DNA of 39,038 nucleotides. It comes from Candidatus Sumerlaeota bacterium. GTDB lineage: Bacteria; Sumerlaeota; Sumerlaeia; MWCT01. Within the stretch, counting starts at the first letter, position 1; every line of letters starts with the position of its first letter. A program made the position numbers and the translations under genes. The stretch lies in NCBI GenBank assembly GCA_016931135.1, contig JAFGFK010000163.1, positions 1 to 39,038 on the forward strand, in the 5' to 3' direction. Below the pieces are notes generated by a model. That model had not been told where the DNA came from. It worked only from the letters and a program-made list of their open reading frames with translations, and did not search any database. Below are positions 26,490-36,581 of this stretch, one piece after another.

Positions 26490-28580
26490 CTATAAGGCGG
26501 TGAATAACTGAACTGTACAGGGAGCGATCTTGAAGTTGATCTGATTGTCGGGAGATTCGATATTTTCATGGCGTAATTCTGTTTGATTCAGTATCATTAT
26601 GCTGCTAAAATGAACGGCTTGTCGTAAGCGTCCCTTTGGAACGCCTGCAATGCCGTTACATTCATTATCTGATATATTCACAAGCAGTAGAGCGATTTTC
26701 CCTTCCTGCGATTGCCACAAGGTACCCATAACAGGGGGATTGTCAAAGACGCATTTCGTTCCGAAATGGGAGGCGCCGATCTCGAGATTCCTGAAGTCTC
26801 CCTTGATTTCCGCTTCTCCGAGGAAACGTCCTCCCAAAAGATACGCCAGCGCCTCCTTGCGGGCGCGGGCGAGGATGCGGAGGAATTCCGCTTCGCGGCG
26901 CGCCTCGGGCGGCATGATCTTCTGTGGAGAAATCCAGCCGGGCTGGCTTCCCCAGAGAAGAGCCCAGGCGTTCTTTAAACGGAAGGGCAGGGCGTTCGAC
27001 GGTTCGTTCGGGGCGTAATAGGCGCTTCCGAAAAGAACGCTTCTTTCCGAATATACCGCCGGGAAAAGAGGGACATGACGCCCCATAAAAGGCGTATTGA
27101 CCACCAGATGGGCGTCGAAAAGATCAAGCCAGCATTCGGCGTTTTCCTCGGTAGTCAGGATGACTTGCCGGGGTTTTTCGTCTCGGATCATGCGCAACGT
27201 TTTCCTGTAGCCTTCATGCCAGAACGCCCCGCCGCCCGGGGCGTGGTTGTGATCGGGATGATAACAGGGAACGCCGGCCGCCGCTCCGATCTGATCGATG
27301 TAAACTCCCTGAACCCCGAGTTCCCCGATCATACGATTCACAAGCCCGGCGATGGTATCCTGCCAGAACGGCTCTGCCGGGCACATGACATTATTGGGAA
27401 CAAGGGAGCCGTAAACCTCGGTGTAACAGGAGCCATCCTGACGTCGCGCCGCCGAGCGGTCGCCATTTCGAGCGCGCCAGGTTTCGGTTTCCGGATCGCA
27501 CAAACGTCCGTTGATGTAAGGCATGACATGCGTTCCGTTTTGTTGAAACTCTTCAACCGATTCTTTGAAACCCTCCTTTGGGGGAAAGTATTCAGGATAC
27601 AGGGTATCATAAGGGATTTGATGCCAGCGGTACCAGTGGAGAGCTGTTGGAACATCAAAGAAATCCAGCGCCTGTTTGGTAATGTCGCGGTTAGCCTCCG
27701 GCGCTCCATCGGGGCGAAGCCAGAGACAGGTTTGTTTCAGCCATTCAGGAATATCGGGGCGATTTGCGATGTTTCCCGCGCTTCCCCAGGGCGTTTCAAG
27801 GGAAAAGGGGCGATAAATCTGCGCGGCTTCGTAATATCCCCCGTGAAACGGCTGCAAAATGACCTCATAAGGGAATTCGACAGGGGCGTCTGTTTTTCCG
27901 CCTTCCGGGAAGTGTCGAATCCAGAAGGAGGCGGCGCCGCGCCGCGCTTCGAGGCAGAAATCCTTGAGAAAGGCGTTTTTGTCATGGGTTCCGATATACA
28001 GTCCGCTCCCCTCCTGCAGAAACGCCATCATCTGGAGGACGATTTCCCAGGAGGGATAATGTCCTTCCATACGGAATCCGGGGACAAGATCGTGTTCCAG
28101 CCCCCATCCGGAGGGAACAAGGATGCGGGAATTTTTTTTCAGGCGAATATTTTGTATAAGGGGAAAGTCCACGCGAAGGACGCGCCATGTCTCGGGCGGC
28201 TCGATAGTGACGCTCCAATATGTCTGGGGTTTATTGTCGCAGCAACGAACGCGCACAGCGACGCGACACGGGCTTCTGGGAGTCGCCTTCACATTCCAGG
28301 AGAAACGAATCTCCCCTCCCCCATTGTTTCCTGGGGAAAGTTCGCAGGAAACCAGTTGCCCCTGAAGGCTATCATAAACAGGGGAAGTTCCATCCGGGCT
28401 TATGAGGGCGATGCGCCAGAGGGTTTCGAGTGGCGGCGATTCACGAACAGGACGCGCCCAGGAGCGTCTTGTCCGCAGATCGGACAATTCCGCAAGATAG
28501 ACATGAGGCGTCGTGCGAAAACGCAGGGAAACCGTCTCATTTTTCAGGGAAACAGATTCCTTGATTGTGTTGTTCTTCAA
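26490..28580 (-). CDS. Glycoside hydrolase-like protein, DUF6259-type
   Basis: GSGLYIGTHDKNAFLKDF, YEVILQPFHGGYYEAAQIYRPF, ALHWYRWHQIPYDTLYPEYFPPKEGF, GVQGVYIDQIGAAAGVPCYHPDHNHAPGGGAFW resemble DUF6259 proteins. TTG start with AGGAGA RBS. Confidence 0.75.
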   Translation of the reverse strand: MKNNTIKESVSLKNETVSLRFRTTPHVYLAELSDLRTRRSWARPVRESPPLETLWRIALISPDGTSPVYDSLQGQLVSCELSPGNNGGGEIRFSWNVKATPRSPCRVAVRVRCCDNKPQTYWSVTIEPPETWRVLRVDFPLIQNIRLKKNSRILVPSGWGLEHDLVPGFRMEGHYPSWEIVLQMMAFLQEGSGLYIGTHDKNAFLKDFCLEARRGAASFWIRHFPEGGKTDAPVEFPYEVILQPFHGGYYEAAQIYRPFSLETPWGSAGNIANRPDIPEWLKQTCLWLRPDGAPEANRDITKQALDFFDVPTALHWYRWHQIPYDTLYPEYFPPKEGFKESVEEFQQNGTHVMPYINGRLCDPETETWRARNGDRSAARRQDGSCYTEVYGSLVPNNVMCPAEPFWQDTIAGLVNRMIGELGVQGVYIDQIGAAAGVPCYHPDHNHAPGGGAFWHEGYRKTLRMIRDEKPRQVILTTEENAECWLDLFDAHLVVNTPFMGRHVPLFPAVYSERSVLFGSAYYAPNEPSNALPFRLKNAWALLWGSQPGWISPQKIMPPEARREAEFLRILARARKEALAYLLGGRFLGEAEIKGDFRNLEIGASHFGTKCVFDNPPVMGTLWQSQEGKIALLLVNISDNECNGIAGVPKGRLRQAVHFSSIMILNQTELRHENIESPDNQINFKIAPCTVQLFTAL

Positions 28581-28591
28581 TATTTTTTCTC

Positions 28592-30295
28592 CTAGGGAAC
28601 ATAGGCGGGGAGGCGGAAGGGACCTTGCTTCAACGCCTTCAAATGATCATCCGATAAATACTCGAGCGAGAACAGGCAGAATCCCTGGGCGCCTGTTTCC
28701 TGAACTGCGCGAATCTGATCGATGAGCGTCTTCGGGGGAAATCCGAGATAAGGACCCAACCCCACGTATCCCCTGAATTGGGGAGGCGCATCCTGCATGA
28801 AACCCTGGGATTCCCGGTTGACCTGATCTGCATCGGAGGTATAGGACATGGTAAAGACCTCCTCGATGTATCCCTTGTCGAGCCAGAGTTTCCAATCCTG
28901 AAATTTCGATTCGACCGCCTCTTTCCTATCCGGAAAGACATCGGCGGAGAGCCTCAAATCGGGACGGATTTCCTTGAGCATGACAGAGACCTGACGGACA
29001 AATTCCGTCACCTGATCGGAGCGAAACTGATTCCATTTTTCCCACACTTCAGGATTTTTCACGGGATCGATCAAGGCGGGATCGACTTCAAACTTGTTAA
29101 AAAAGAGTTCGCGGCATCTGCCGCAGTAACAGTATCCTTGTTCCCAGGGAAGGCTGCGGGGATAACGGATGTAATCCAGTTGCAAGCCATCGATATCATA
29201 TTTCCGGATCATTTTTTCATAGACTTCGAGCCAGAATTGTCTGACTTCTCTTCGGGAGGGGCAAAAATAATAATACCCTTTTTCGAGGGTGGATGGGTAG
29301 TCTCCATTTCTGGAAAAGGCAAGCCATCCGGATTTTTCTTTTTTGAGGGGGGATTGATCGAAACCTATGAAGAAGACTTCCACCCAGGGAATCACCTTGA
29401 TTTTGTATTTATGAGCAAGTCGGCACAATTCCTCGAGGGGGTCCCATCCAAGAAATGCGGGATTCTGGGGAAGCGCCGGATGCGCATCGGGATAAATGGC
29501 GTAACCCCAGTAGATGGTTTCGGGACAGACGCCGTTAAAACCGGCTTCCGCGATTTTTTTGATGGTTCGTTCCAATTCCTGGGGGGATTTTTCCTGGAGG
29601 CGGTGCCAGCAAGCCCGGAGCTCGATCTGACGGCTCCTCTGGGATTTGTAGTAATATTCAAAGGCGGAATCGAGCGCTTTTTTCGCAAAGAGAACCGATT
29701 GCCGGGAATCGCCTGAGCGGGCGGCTTTGCGGGAACGGGCGCCCCATTTTTCGCTCTGGCTTTTCAGGGAACGCAGGTCATTCATGGAAACCAGGGGGTC
29801 CCACTCGATGTGGGAGGCGTCGAGAGCGTCCGCTTCCTCTATCAGGGATGATGACTGGTAAAGGCAGGTGGCGTCAGTAACGCTGCAGATGATTTTTTGT
29901 CCCTCGATGGTTACTTCAACGCCGGGATAGAGATTGTCAACGATCCAACGCGCCGCTTTTCCATGGCCTGAAATGACAAAACCATTCGTGGGAATATCGG
30001 AATTATTTCCTCCGACTTTATGAACGATTCCGCCGATCACGACAGCTTCCGTTCCCCATTGATTCGCGCCTGTAGCCGTTCCAAAGTTCGGGGTATAGAG
30101 TATCATCTGATCCTCTCCCCGGCCTCCGGGAAAATCGACGTTACGGGGATCTATTTTATCGAAGGAAACGTCGAAGACGCTGATCACGGAATGAGGATAA
30201 AGGGATTCTTCTCTATGGAAGAGTTGACAACCGGAGAGAAGGAGACAGACATAAGGAAACATGAAACAGATCCTCACCACCTGGCGCAGAAACAT
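28592..30295 (-). CDS. Lipoprotein with GH10-like (GHL10/family 10 glycosylhydrolase-like) domain
   Basis: MFLRQVVRICFMFPYVCLLLSGCQLF (lipobox LLSGC); RACWHRLQEKSPQELERTIKKIAEAGFNGVCPETIYWGYAIYPD; IDGLQLDYIRYPRSLPWEQGYCYC; GLGPYLGFPPKTLIDQI. GGAGG before ATG 30295; the supplied 30439 start overlaps ftsH. Confidence 0.82.
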   Translation of the reverse strand: MFLRQVVRICFMFPYVCLLLSGCQLFHREESLYPHSVISVFDVSFDKIDPRNVDFPGGRGEDQMILYTPNFGTATGANQWGTEAVVIGGIVHKVGGNNSDIPTNGFVISGHGKAARWIVDNLYPGVEVTIEGQKIICSVTDATCLYQSSSLIEEADALDASHIEWDPLVSMNDLRSLKSQSEKWGARSRKAARSGDSRQSVLFAKKALDSAFEYYYKSQRSRQIELRACWHRLQEKSPQELERTIKKIAEAGFNGVCPETIYWGYAIYPDAHPALPQNPAFLGWDPLEELCRLAHKYKIKVIPWVEVFFIGFDQSPLKKEKSGWLAFSRNGDYPSTLEKGYYYFCPSRREVRQFWLEVYEKMIRKYDIDGLQLDYIRYPRSLPWEQGYCYCGRCRELFFNKFEVDPALIDPVKNPEVWEKWNQFRSDQVTEFVRQVSVMLKEIRPDLRLSADVFPDRKEAVESKFQDWKLWLDKGYIEEVFTMSYTSDADQVNRESQGFMQDAPPQFRGYVGLGPYLGFPPKTLIDQIRAVQETGAQGFCLFSLEYLSDDHLKALKQGPFRLPAYVP

Positions 30296-30299
30296 GGCG

Positions 30300-32252
30300 T
30301 CAACCTCCAGAGGAAGGTATTTCTCCTGTTTTGGGTTGATCGAGGGAGATATCGCCGAGCCGGGATTTAGGCACATCATCCCCGGTTTTTGTTTCCAGGG
30401 GAACGGAAGGGGGAGTTCCCTTTTTCTGGTTAAACGCAAGGGGGGGGAGTTCTTCTCCCTTGATGATCAGCTCCAATTCCTCGCCGGTCAGCGTTTCCCG
30501 ATCGATCAGGATATCGGAAATTTTCTGGAGCAATGTTTTATTATCTCGCAGAATCGTCAGCGCGGTTTGATGACCTTCTTCGATGAGGGACTGGACTTCA
30601 TCATCGATCCGTCGTGCGGTATCGTCGCTGAAATTGCGCATTTGAGTCAATTCTCTACCGAGGAAGACCTGTCCATGGGTATCTCCGAAGGTTCGGGGTC
30701 CGAGTTTTTCGCTCATGCCGAATTCGCAGATCATGCGGTGAGCGATTTCCGTAGCGTTTTTAAGATCGTTGGAGGCGCCGGTGGTGGTTTCGGAGAGGAG
30801 AATTTCCTCGGCGGCGCGCCCGCCCAGGAGATACACGAGATAATTTTTCAGGTGACGCCTGCTCTGGTTTCTGCGTTCTTCTCCCGGAAGGATGCTGGTG
30901 ACCCCGAGGGCTCTACCCCTGGGAATGATAGTGACCTTGTGAACCGGATCGGCATCGGGGAGCATGCGAGCGCACAGGGCGTGCCCGACTTCGTGGATAG
31001 CCGTCGTTTTCTTTTCCTGTTCGGAAATAACGAGGCTGCGTCTCTCGGGACCCATCATGACGCGGTCCTTGGCTTCTTCGAGGTCGTCCTGTTCCACGGA
31101 TTTTTTATTTCTCCTGGCAGCGAGGAGCGCCGCTTCATTCACCATGTTGGCGAGATCGGCGCCGCAAAAACCGGGGGTCGCCTTTGCCAGAACTTTCAAA
31201 TCGGCGCTCTTCGCCATTTTGATTTTCTTTGTGTGGACTTCAAGGATTTTCTCTCTTCCGAGAATATCCGGCATATCCAGGGTGATCTGGCGGTCAAAAC
31301 GACCGGGTCTGAGAAGCGCCGGATCAAGCACGTCAGGCCTGTTGGTGGCGGCGATCAGGATGACGCCTTCATTGGGATCGAAGCCATCCATTTCGACAAG
31401 CAATTGGTTGAGGGTTTGCTCCCTTTCATCATGTCCGCCGCCGATGCCGGCGAACCTGTGGCGTCCCACGGCGTCGATTTCATCGATGAAAATAAGGCAG
31501 GGTTTGCTTTTCTTGCCCTGTTCGAACAGATCGCGCACGCGGGAGGCGCCGACGCCGACAAACATCTCGACGAAATCCGAACCGCTGATGGAGAAGAAGG
31601 GGACTTTAGCTTCGCCTGCAACCGCTTTGGCAAGCAGCGTTTTCCCTGTGCCTGGAGGGCCGTATAAAAGAACGCCTTTTGGGATTTTTCCGCCCAGTAC
31701 GGAGAATTTCTTCGGGTCCTTCAGGAATTCCACGATTTCCTTCAATTCTTCCTTGGCTTCATCCACTCCGGCAACATCTTCAAAGGTGATTTTGACCTGT
31801 CCCTCGGATACGAGTTTGGCGCGGGATTTGCCGAAACTGAGCGCTTTGTTTCCCGATCCCTGAATCTGCCTGAATATGATAAACCATAATCCGACGATCA
31901 CGAGAAAGGGGATAAGGAGAGAATAAAGGAGTTGGGGGAAAACCTGGGATTGAGGCTTGGGGTCGTAATTGACATTATTTTCCTGCATGACGGTAAGAAC
32001 TTTTTCCGCCTGAGGTTCGAGGTACTGGGTATTGAAACCGGCTTTTTTGCCGTCATCGTTGAGATATTCCCCGCTGAGGCGTCCGCCCTTATCGACAACC
32101 GTTCCCACAATGCGTTTTTCCTGCGCCAGTTTGAAGAACTGGATAATATTGATTTTATCTTCCCTGGTTCGCTGGTTGAGGGTAAGAAAAATAAGGATGC
32201 AACCCACGAAAATCACGATCCAGAAGGTCGCTGATTTGAGACCGCTTGGCAT
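30300..32252 (-). CDS. ftsH: ATP-dependent zinc metalloprotease FtsH
   Basis: Two N-terminal TM segments; [65 protein letters not shown]; zinc site HEVGHA. Confidence 0.97.
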   Translation of the reverse strand: MPSGLKSATFWIVIFVGCILIFLTLNQRTREDKINIIQFFKLAQEKRIVGTVVDKGGRLSGEYLNDDGKKAGFNTQYLEPQAEKVLTVMQENNVNYDPKPQSQVFPQLLYSLLIPFLVIVGLWFIIFRQIQGSGNKALSFGKSRAKLVSEGQVKITFEDVAGVDEAKEELKEIVEFLKDPKKFSVLGGKIPKGVLLYGPPGTGKTLLAKAVAGEAKVPFFSISGSDFVEMFVGVGASRVRDLFEQGKKSKPCLIFIDEIDAVGRHRFAGIGGGHDEREQTLNQLLVEMDGFDPNEGVILIAATNRPDVLDPALLRPGRFDRQITLDMPDILGREKILEVHTKKIKMAKSADLKVLAKATPGFCGADLANMVNEAALLAARRNKKSVEQDDLEEAKDRVMMGPERRSLVISEQEKKTTAIHEVGHALCARMLPDADPVHKVTIIPRGRALGVTSILPGEERRNQSRRHLKNYLVYLLGGRAAEEILLSETTTGASNDLKNATEIAHRMICEFGMSEKLGPRTFGDTHGQVFLGRELTQMRNFSDDTARRIDDEVQSLIEEGHQTALTILRDNKTLLQKISDILIDRETLTGEELELIIKGEELPPLAFNQKKGTPPSVPLETKTGDDVPKSRLGDISLDQPKTGEIPSSGG

Positions 32253-32378
32253 ATAAAATTATAACCTCTTCATTCTCGGAATTTTATGTAAAAAAATAAT
32301 ACATTGTCTTCCAGTTTTTGGATTTAACATGAGATATTATCCCAATCGGAGAGAAGGGGTGTCAAGCGTAAAGGGACG

Positions 32379-34655
32379 TCAGGATTTATCCTTTATCTCT
32401 TCCTTGTAGGAACATTTATCGTTGGGACATCGCGCCTGCTTTCTTCCGCTCCGCCATTCCACAATCAGAAACGAGGCGTTGCATACAGGGCAGGATTTCT
32501 TCAGGGGCATTTCACGAAGCATGAACTTGCAATCGGGATAATTGGAGCATGAATAGAACACCCTTCCCTTCTGCGACATGCGTTCCACAATCTCGCCATT
32601 ACACGCGGGGCATTGCGCGCCGATGGGATAGGGTTTTGTATTGCGGCACTCAGGATAGCCGGAGCATGCGAGGAAGCGTCCCCTTTTGCCGTTCCGAACG
32701 ACCATATTCCTGCCGCATTTCTCGCATTTGACTTCCGTGAGTTGTTTTTTTACAAGGACGATGCGACCTTCTTCGTCCATCTCGAATTCCTTGGTATTGC
32801 GGCATTCAGGGTAATTGGGACAGGCGAGGAAATGCCCTCTTTTCCCCCACTTGATGACCATTTTCGCCCCGCATTTTTCGCAAAGGATTTCTGTAGGTTT
32901 GACCTCAGCCCTGACATTCCGCATCTGGGTGGGGGCTTCGCTCAAACGTTTTTCAAACTGGCTGTAGAAATTTCTCAGGAGATCGACCCAGTTGACGCTG
33001 CCATCCTCCACGTGATCGAGTTGATCCTCCATCATGGCGGTAAACTGGACATTCATGATTTCAGGGAAGGTTTGAACGAGTATGTCCGTGACGATTTTCC
33101 CGAGTTCTGTGGGGTAAAAGCGTCCTTTCTTTTTGGAGACATATTCCTTATCCTGTATGGTTGATACGATAGTGGCGTAAGTCGAGGGGCGCCCGATCCC
33201 TTTTTTCTCCAGTTCCTTGATGAGGGAACTTTCCGAAAAGCGGGGGGGCGGGAGGGTGAAATTCTGTTCGGGGAGTATCGCCTGCAAGGTAAGAGTATCG
33301 CCTTCCTTCATGGGGGGAAGGGCGCCGTCTTCTTTTTCGGCTTCCGCCGGTTCATCAGGAGAAGAATCCGCCTTGTCTTCCTCCTTCATTTCCTGGTACA
33401 GGGCGAGGTATCCGGGGAAAAGGCTGGTCATTCCCGTTGCCGTGAATTTATAGCGTTTTTTTACAAGGCTCTGGACTTGCGTCTGATTGAAGATCGCTTC
33501 CGCCATCTGGGAAGCGACAAAGCGATTCCAGATAAGTTGATAGAGAAGCAATTGGGGTTTTTCGAGATAAGGAGCGACCCTGTCCGGCGTCCATTCGAGG
33601 GAAGTGGGTCGGATCGCCTCGTGGGCGTCCTGCGCCGATTTTTTATTTTTGAAAAAGCGTGGTCCTTCGGGAAGATAATCCGGGGAAAAAGCGCCCGCGA
33701 TGAAGCTGCGAACGGCATTCAGGGCTTCGCCCGAGATACGGGTGGAATCGGTTCTCATATAAGTGATGAGTCCTGTGGGTCCTTCCTCTCCCAGGGGAAT
33801 TCCCTCATAGAGTTGCTGGGCGAGCGCCATGGTTCTTTTCGGGGAGAAACGAAGCCGTCGGGCGGCTTCCTGTTGGAGCGTGCTGGTGATAAAAGGCGGC
33901 GAGGGGGAGCGTTTGACTTCTTTCCGCTCGATTCCGGAAACGGTAAAAACAGCGTCTTTGAGATCGTTACAGACCTCCTGCGCCTGTTTTTCATTGGTAA
34001 TTTTGATCTTTTGTTCATCGATTTCAGCGAGGCGCATAAGGAAGGCGGGGGGGGTCTTGGCCTTTACCCGGGCGTCGATCGACCAATACTCCTGTGGCTG
34101 GAAGGCTTTGATCTCTTCTTCGCGTTCGCAGATGATGCGAACCGCGACGGATTGGACGCGTCCGGCGCTGAGACCGTTTTTGACCTTGCTCCAAAGCAGG
34201 GGGCTGATCTTATAACCAACCAGGCGATCGAGTATGCGGCGCGCCTGCTGCGCCTCGAAGAGAAACTTATCGAGCTGGGCGGGTTTCTGGATCGCCTGGA
34301 GCACGGCGTTTTTCGTGATTTCGTGAAAGACCGCTCTGAAAATCTCCTTTTTCTTCCCGCTGAGTTCTTCCGCTATATGCCAGGCGATTGCCTCGCCCTC
34401 CCGATCAGGATCAGGGGCAAGATATATTTTTTCCGAGCTGCGCGCCGCCTTCTTGATGGCGTCGATGACCTTCTTTTTCCCGGGGATGACCTCGTATTCC
34501 GGATTGAAGTTATCCTCTATGTTCACGCCCAGCTTCTTGGCGGGAAGGTCCTTGATATGCCCGACGGACGCTTCAATGACGTAATTCGAGCCGAGGTATT
34601 TCGCCAGCGTGCGCGCCTTGGCGGGCGACTCTACAATAACAAGATCCTTTTTCAT
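32379..34655 (-). CDS. topA: DNA topoisomerase I with C-terminal C4 zinc-finger repeats
   Basis: MKKDLVIVESPAKARTLAKYLGSNY; PDPDREGEAIAWH; ITYMRTDSTRIS active-site Tyr; CEKCGAKM...CPNYPEC-type fingers. Supplied N-terminus over-extended by 55 residues. Confidence 0.96.
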   Translation of the reverse strand: MKKDLVIVESPAKARTLAKYLGSNYVIEASVGHIKDLPAKKLGVNIEDNFNPEYEVIPGKKKVIDAIKKAARSSEKIYLAPDPDREGEAIAWHIAEELSGKKKEIFRAVFHEITKNAVLQAIQKPAQLDKFLFEAQQARRILDRLVGYKISPLLWSKVKNGLSAGRVQSVAVRIICEREEEIKAFQPQEYWSIDARVKAKTPPAFLMRLAEIDEQKIKITNEKQAQEVCNDLKDAVFTVSGIERKEVKRSPSPPFITSTLQQEAARRLRFSPKRTMALAQQLYEGIPLGEEGPTGLITYMRTDSTRISGEALNAVRSFIAGAFSPDYLPEGPRFFKNKKSAQDAHEAIRPTSLEWTPDRVAPYLEKPQLLLYQLIWNRFVASQMAEAIFNQTQVQSLVKKRYKFTATGMTSLFPGYLALYQEMKEEDKADSSPDEPAEAEKEDGALPPMKEGDTLTLQAILPEQNFTLPPPRFSESSLIKELEKKGIGRPSTYATIVSTIQDKEYVSKKKGRFYPTELGKIVTDILVQTFPEIMNVQFTAMMEDQLDHVEDGSVNWVDLLRNFYSQFEKRLSEAPTQMRNVRAEVKPTEILCEKCGAKMVIKWGKRGHFLACPNYPECRNTKEFEMDEEGRIVLVKKQLTEVKCEKCGRNMVVRNGKRGRFLACSGYPECRNTKPYPIGAQCPACNGEIVERMSQKGRVFYSCSNYPDCKFMLREMPLKKSCPVCNASFLIVEWRSGRKQARCPNDKCSYKEEIKDKS

Positions 34656-34802
34656 ATATGAGCAAAATCCTTGAATGAACGACAGAAATTTTTTTGTTCC
34701 CTTTCTCCTGTTGTAACAGATATTGATGATGATCTCTTTAATATGAATGCCTTTTGTCAATGAATTTTTCAAAAGGGCGCATCTTTCGTATAATGAAAAT
34801 GA

Positions 34803-34833
34803 TTGACATGAACAGGACATACTATGTTATAAG
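34803..34833 (+). promoter_or_regulatory. Possible sigma70-type promoter for rpoN
   Basis: TTGACA at 34803-34808 followed by TATAAG at 34828-34833 (19-nt spacer), upstream of the rpoN ATG at 34908. Confidence 0.3.
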
Positions 34834-34907
34834 ATATGCAAATGTTCACAAAAGAATAATTTTACGCCGCGAATTTTAAAATACAGGCATTTCAAGGATT
34901 TTCTCGA

Positions 34908-36392
34908 ATGGCGCTCTCGCTTGACCAGGTACAAAAGCAGGTGCAGCGTCTGGTAATGACTCCCCAGATGCAGCAATCCATCAAGCTCCTTCAACTGAAC
35001 AGCCTGGAAATGGAACAGTTGACGGAGCAGCAGATCAGGGAGAATCCTTTTCTGGAGCTGGCGGAAGAAGAGGAGAACTCGACCATGGAAACAGCGCTGC
35101 CAGACGCCCCCCTCACCGCATCCCCGCCATTACCGGATCCAACCAACGCCCCTCCCGAATCCGCAGAAGCCAAACCACAGGATATTGAAAAGCAGCCGGA
35201 AACATTCGACAAGGTGGACGCCGATTGGGAGGAATTATACGACGACGCCGAAAACAAGGTTTACTTTCAAAAGGAGGCGTACGAAGAAGAGGATTTCACG
35301 GAATACACCCCTAAAGGCACCAGTCTTTCGGAACACCTGCTGCGGCAACTGAAGCTTTCGGCCCTATCCGGCAAGGACATTGAAATCGGGGAACGCATCA
35401 TCGGGAATCTGGATGAAAATGGATACCTGCGCGCTTCCCTGGAGGAAATTGCGCAAAACCAGGGCGTTCCCATCGAACAGGCGGAGGATGTTCTGGACGT
35501 CATTCAAAGTTTCGATCCTGCGGGAATTGCCGCGCGCACTCTGGCGGAATGCCTGCGCCTTCAACTGGAGGATCAGAATGTCCGGGATTCGAAAATATAT
35601 ATCCTGATCGATGATTACCTGGAGGATTTGCAGAAAAAGAAGTTCAAGGAGATCGCCAAGTCCATGGGAGTTCCGCGGGAATGGGTGATGAACGCCTTTC
35701 AGAGGATATCGCGGCTGGAGCCCAAACCCGGGCGGCAATACAACAAAGAAGAGGCGTTTTATATCACGCCGGATGTCATTGCGAAAAAAATCAATGGCAA
35801 ATACCTCTATTTCCTGAACGAGGGGCGTTCCTCCAATCTCCGCATCAATTCCTATTACCAGCAACTCCTGAACAACGGACGTCTCACCAAAGAAGAAAAG
35901 GCGTTTGCCCTGGAAAAATACAGGGGCGCCATCTGGTACCTGAAAAACATCGAAAAGAGAAAACTGACCATACTGCGCATCACGGAAGCCATATTGAACA
36001 GCCAGCAGGAATTCCTGGAAAAGGGCATCAAGTTTTTGAAACCTTTGACGCTTCGGGAAATCGCGGAGGCGGTGGAGATGCATGAATCGACCGTGGCGCG
36101 GGTGGCTAACGGTAAATACGTGGAAACTCCCCGCGGAACGTATGAACTCAAATATTTCTTTTCCTCGGGACTCGAAACCCAGAACGGCGAATCGACCTCC
36201 TCGAAAAGCGTAAAGGAAACCATTGCGCGGATCATCCAGGGGGAATCGCCGAACAAGCCCCTGAGCGATCAGAAGATCGCGCGTTTGCTGGAAAACAAGG
36301 GGATCAAGATCGCCCGCCGCACCGTGGCGAAATACAGGGAGCAGATCAGGATACTTCCCGCCAAGCTCCGCAAAAGCGCCCGCATTGCGTAA
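34908..36392 (+). CDS. rpoN: RNA polymerase sigma-54 factor
   Basis: N-terminal LxxxVQxLVMTPQMQQSIKLLQLNSLEMEQ; FDPAGIAARTLAECLRLQL; TLREIAEAVEMHESTVARVANGKY; RpoN box ARRTVAKYRE near the C-terminus. Confidence 0.97.
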   Translation: MALSLDQVQKQVQRLVMTPQMQQSIKLLQLNSLEMEQLTEQQIRENPFLELAEEEENSTMETALPDAPLTASPPLPDPTNAPPESAEAKPQDIEKQPETFDKVDADWEELYDDAENKVYFQKEAYEEEDFTEYTPKGTSLSEHLLRQLKLSALSGKDIEIGERIIGNLDENGYLRASLEEIAQNQGVPIEQAEDVLDVIQSFDPAGIAARTLAECLRLQLEDQNVRDSKIYILIDDYLEDLQKKKFKEIAKSMGVPREWVMNAFQRISRLEPKPGRQYNKEEAFYITPDVIAKKINGKYLYFLNEGRSSNLRINSYYQQLLNNGRLTKEEKAFALEKYRGAIWYLKNIEKRKLTILRITEAILNSQQEFLEKGIKFLKPLTLREIAEAVEMHESTVARVANGKYVETPRGTYELKYFFSSGLETQNGESTSSKSVKETIARIIQGESPNKPLSDQKIARLLENKGIKIARRTVAKYREQIRILPAKLRKSARIA

Positions 36393-36435
36393 GATAATGG
36401 GTGGTAAAAAACTACCCTCCTGATGTCAAAAACTC

Positions 36436-36465
36436 AATCCGCAATCCGCATTCCGCATTCCGCAA
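36436..36465. repeat. Heptamer tandem repeat (AATCCGC)2(ATTCCGC)2
   Basis: AATCCGCAATCCGCATTCCGCATTCCGCAA just 3' of rpoN. Confidence 0.7.
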
Positions 36466-36515
36466 GCGTGTAAGGAGGTCAATATATTTGGAAAATATTT
36501 ATAACAATTCGCTTT

Positions 36516-36558
36516 TTAAAAAAAGGGGGGATTCCGGATTTTAATGCCGGAATCCCCC
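36516..36558 (-). terminator. Rho-independent terminator for the 36582-39038 gene
   Basis: Perfect 12-bp stem GGGGGATTCCGG / CCGGAATCCCCC with 9-nt loop; minus strand continues with a T-run. Confidence 0.85.
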
Positions 36559-36581
36559 TTAGTTGTTCCAGTATGGGAACG

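Noticed and set aside
27075-28595. 506-aa plus-strand ORF antisense to the DUF6259-like gene
   Set aside because: No recognisable motifs; mirrors the codon pattern of the strongly supported minus-strand gene. Treated as shadow ORF.
30261-31667. 468-aa plus-strand ORF antisense to ftsH
   Set aside because: Overlaps a certain ftsH; composition typical of an antisense shadow frame.
33477-34661. 394-aa plus-strand ORF antisense to topA
   Set aside because: Shadow of topA; no domain signal.
36400-36420. GGGTGGTAAAAAACTACCC hairpin after rpoN
   Set aside because: Short stem with a G-T pair and no following T-run; not a convincing terminator.
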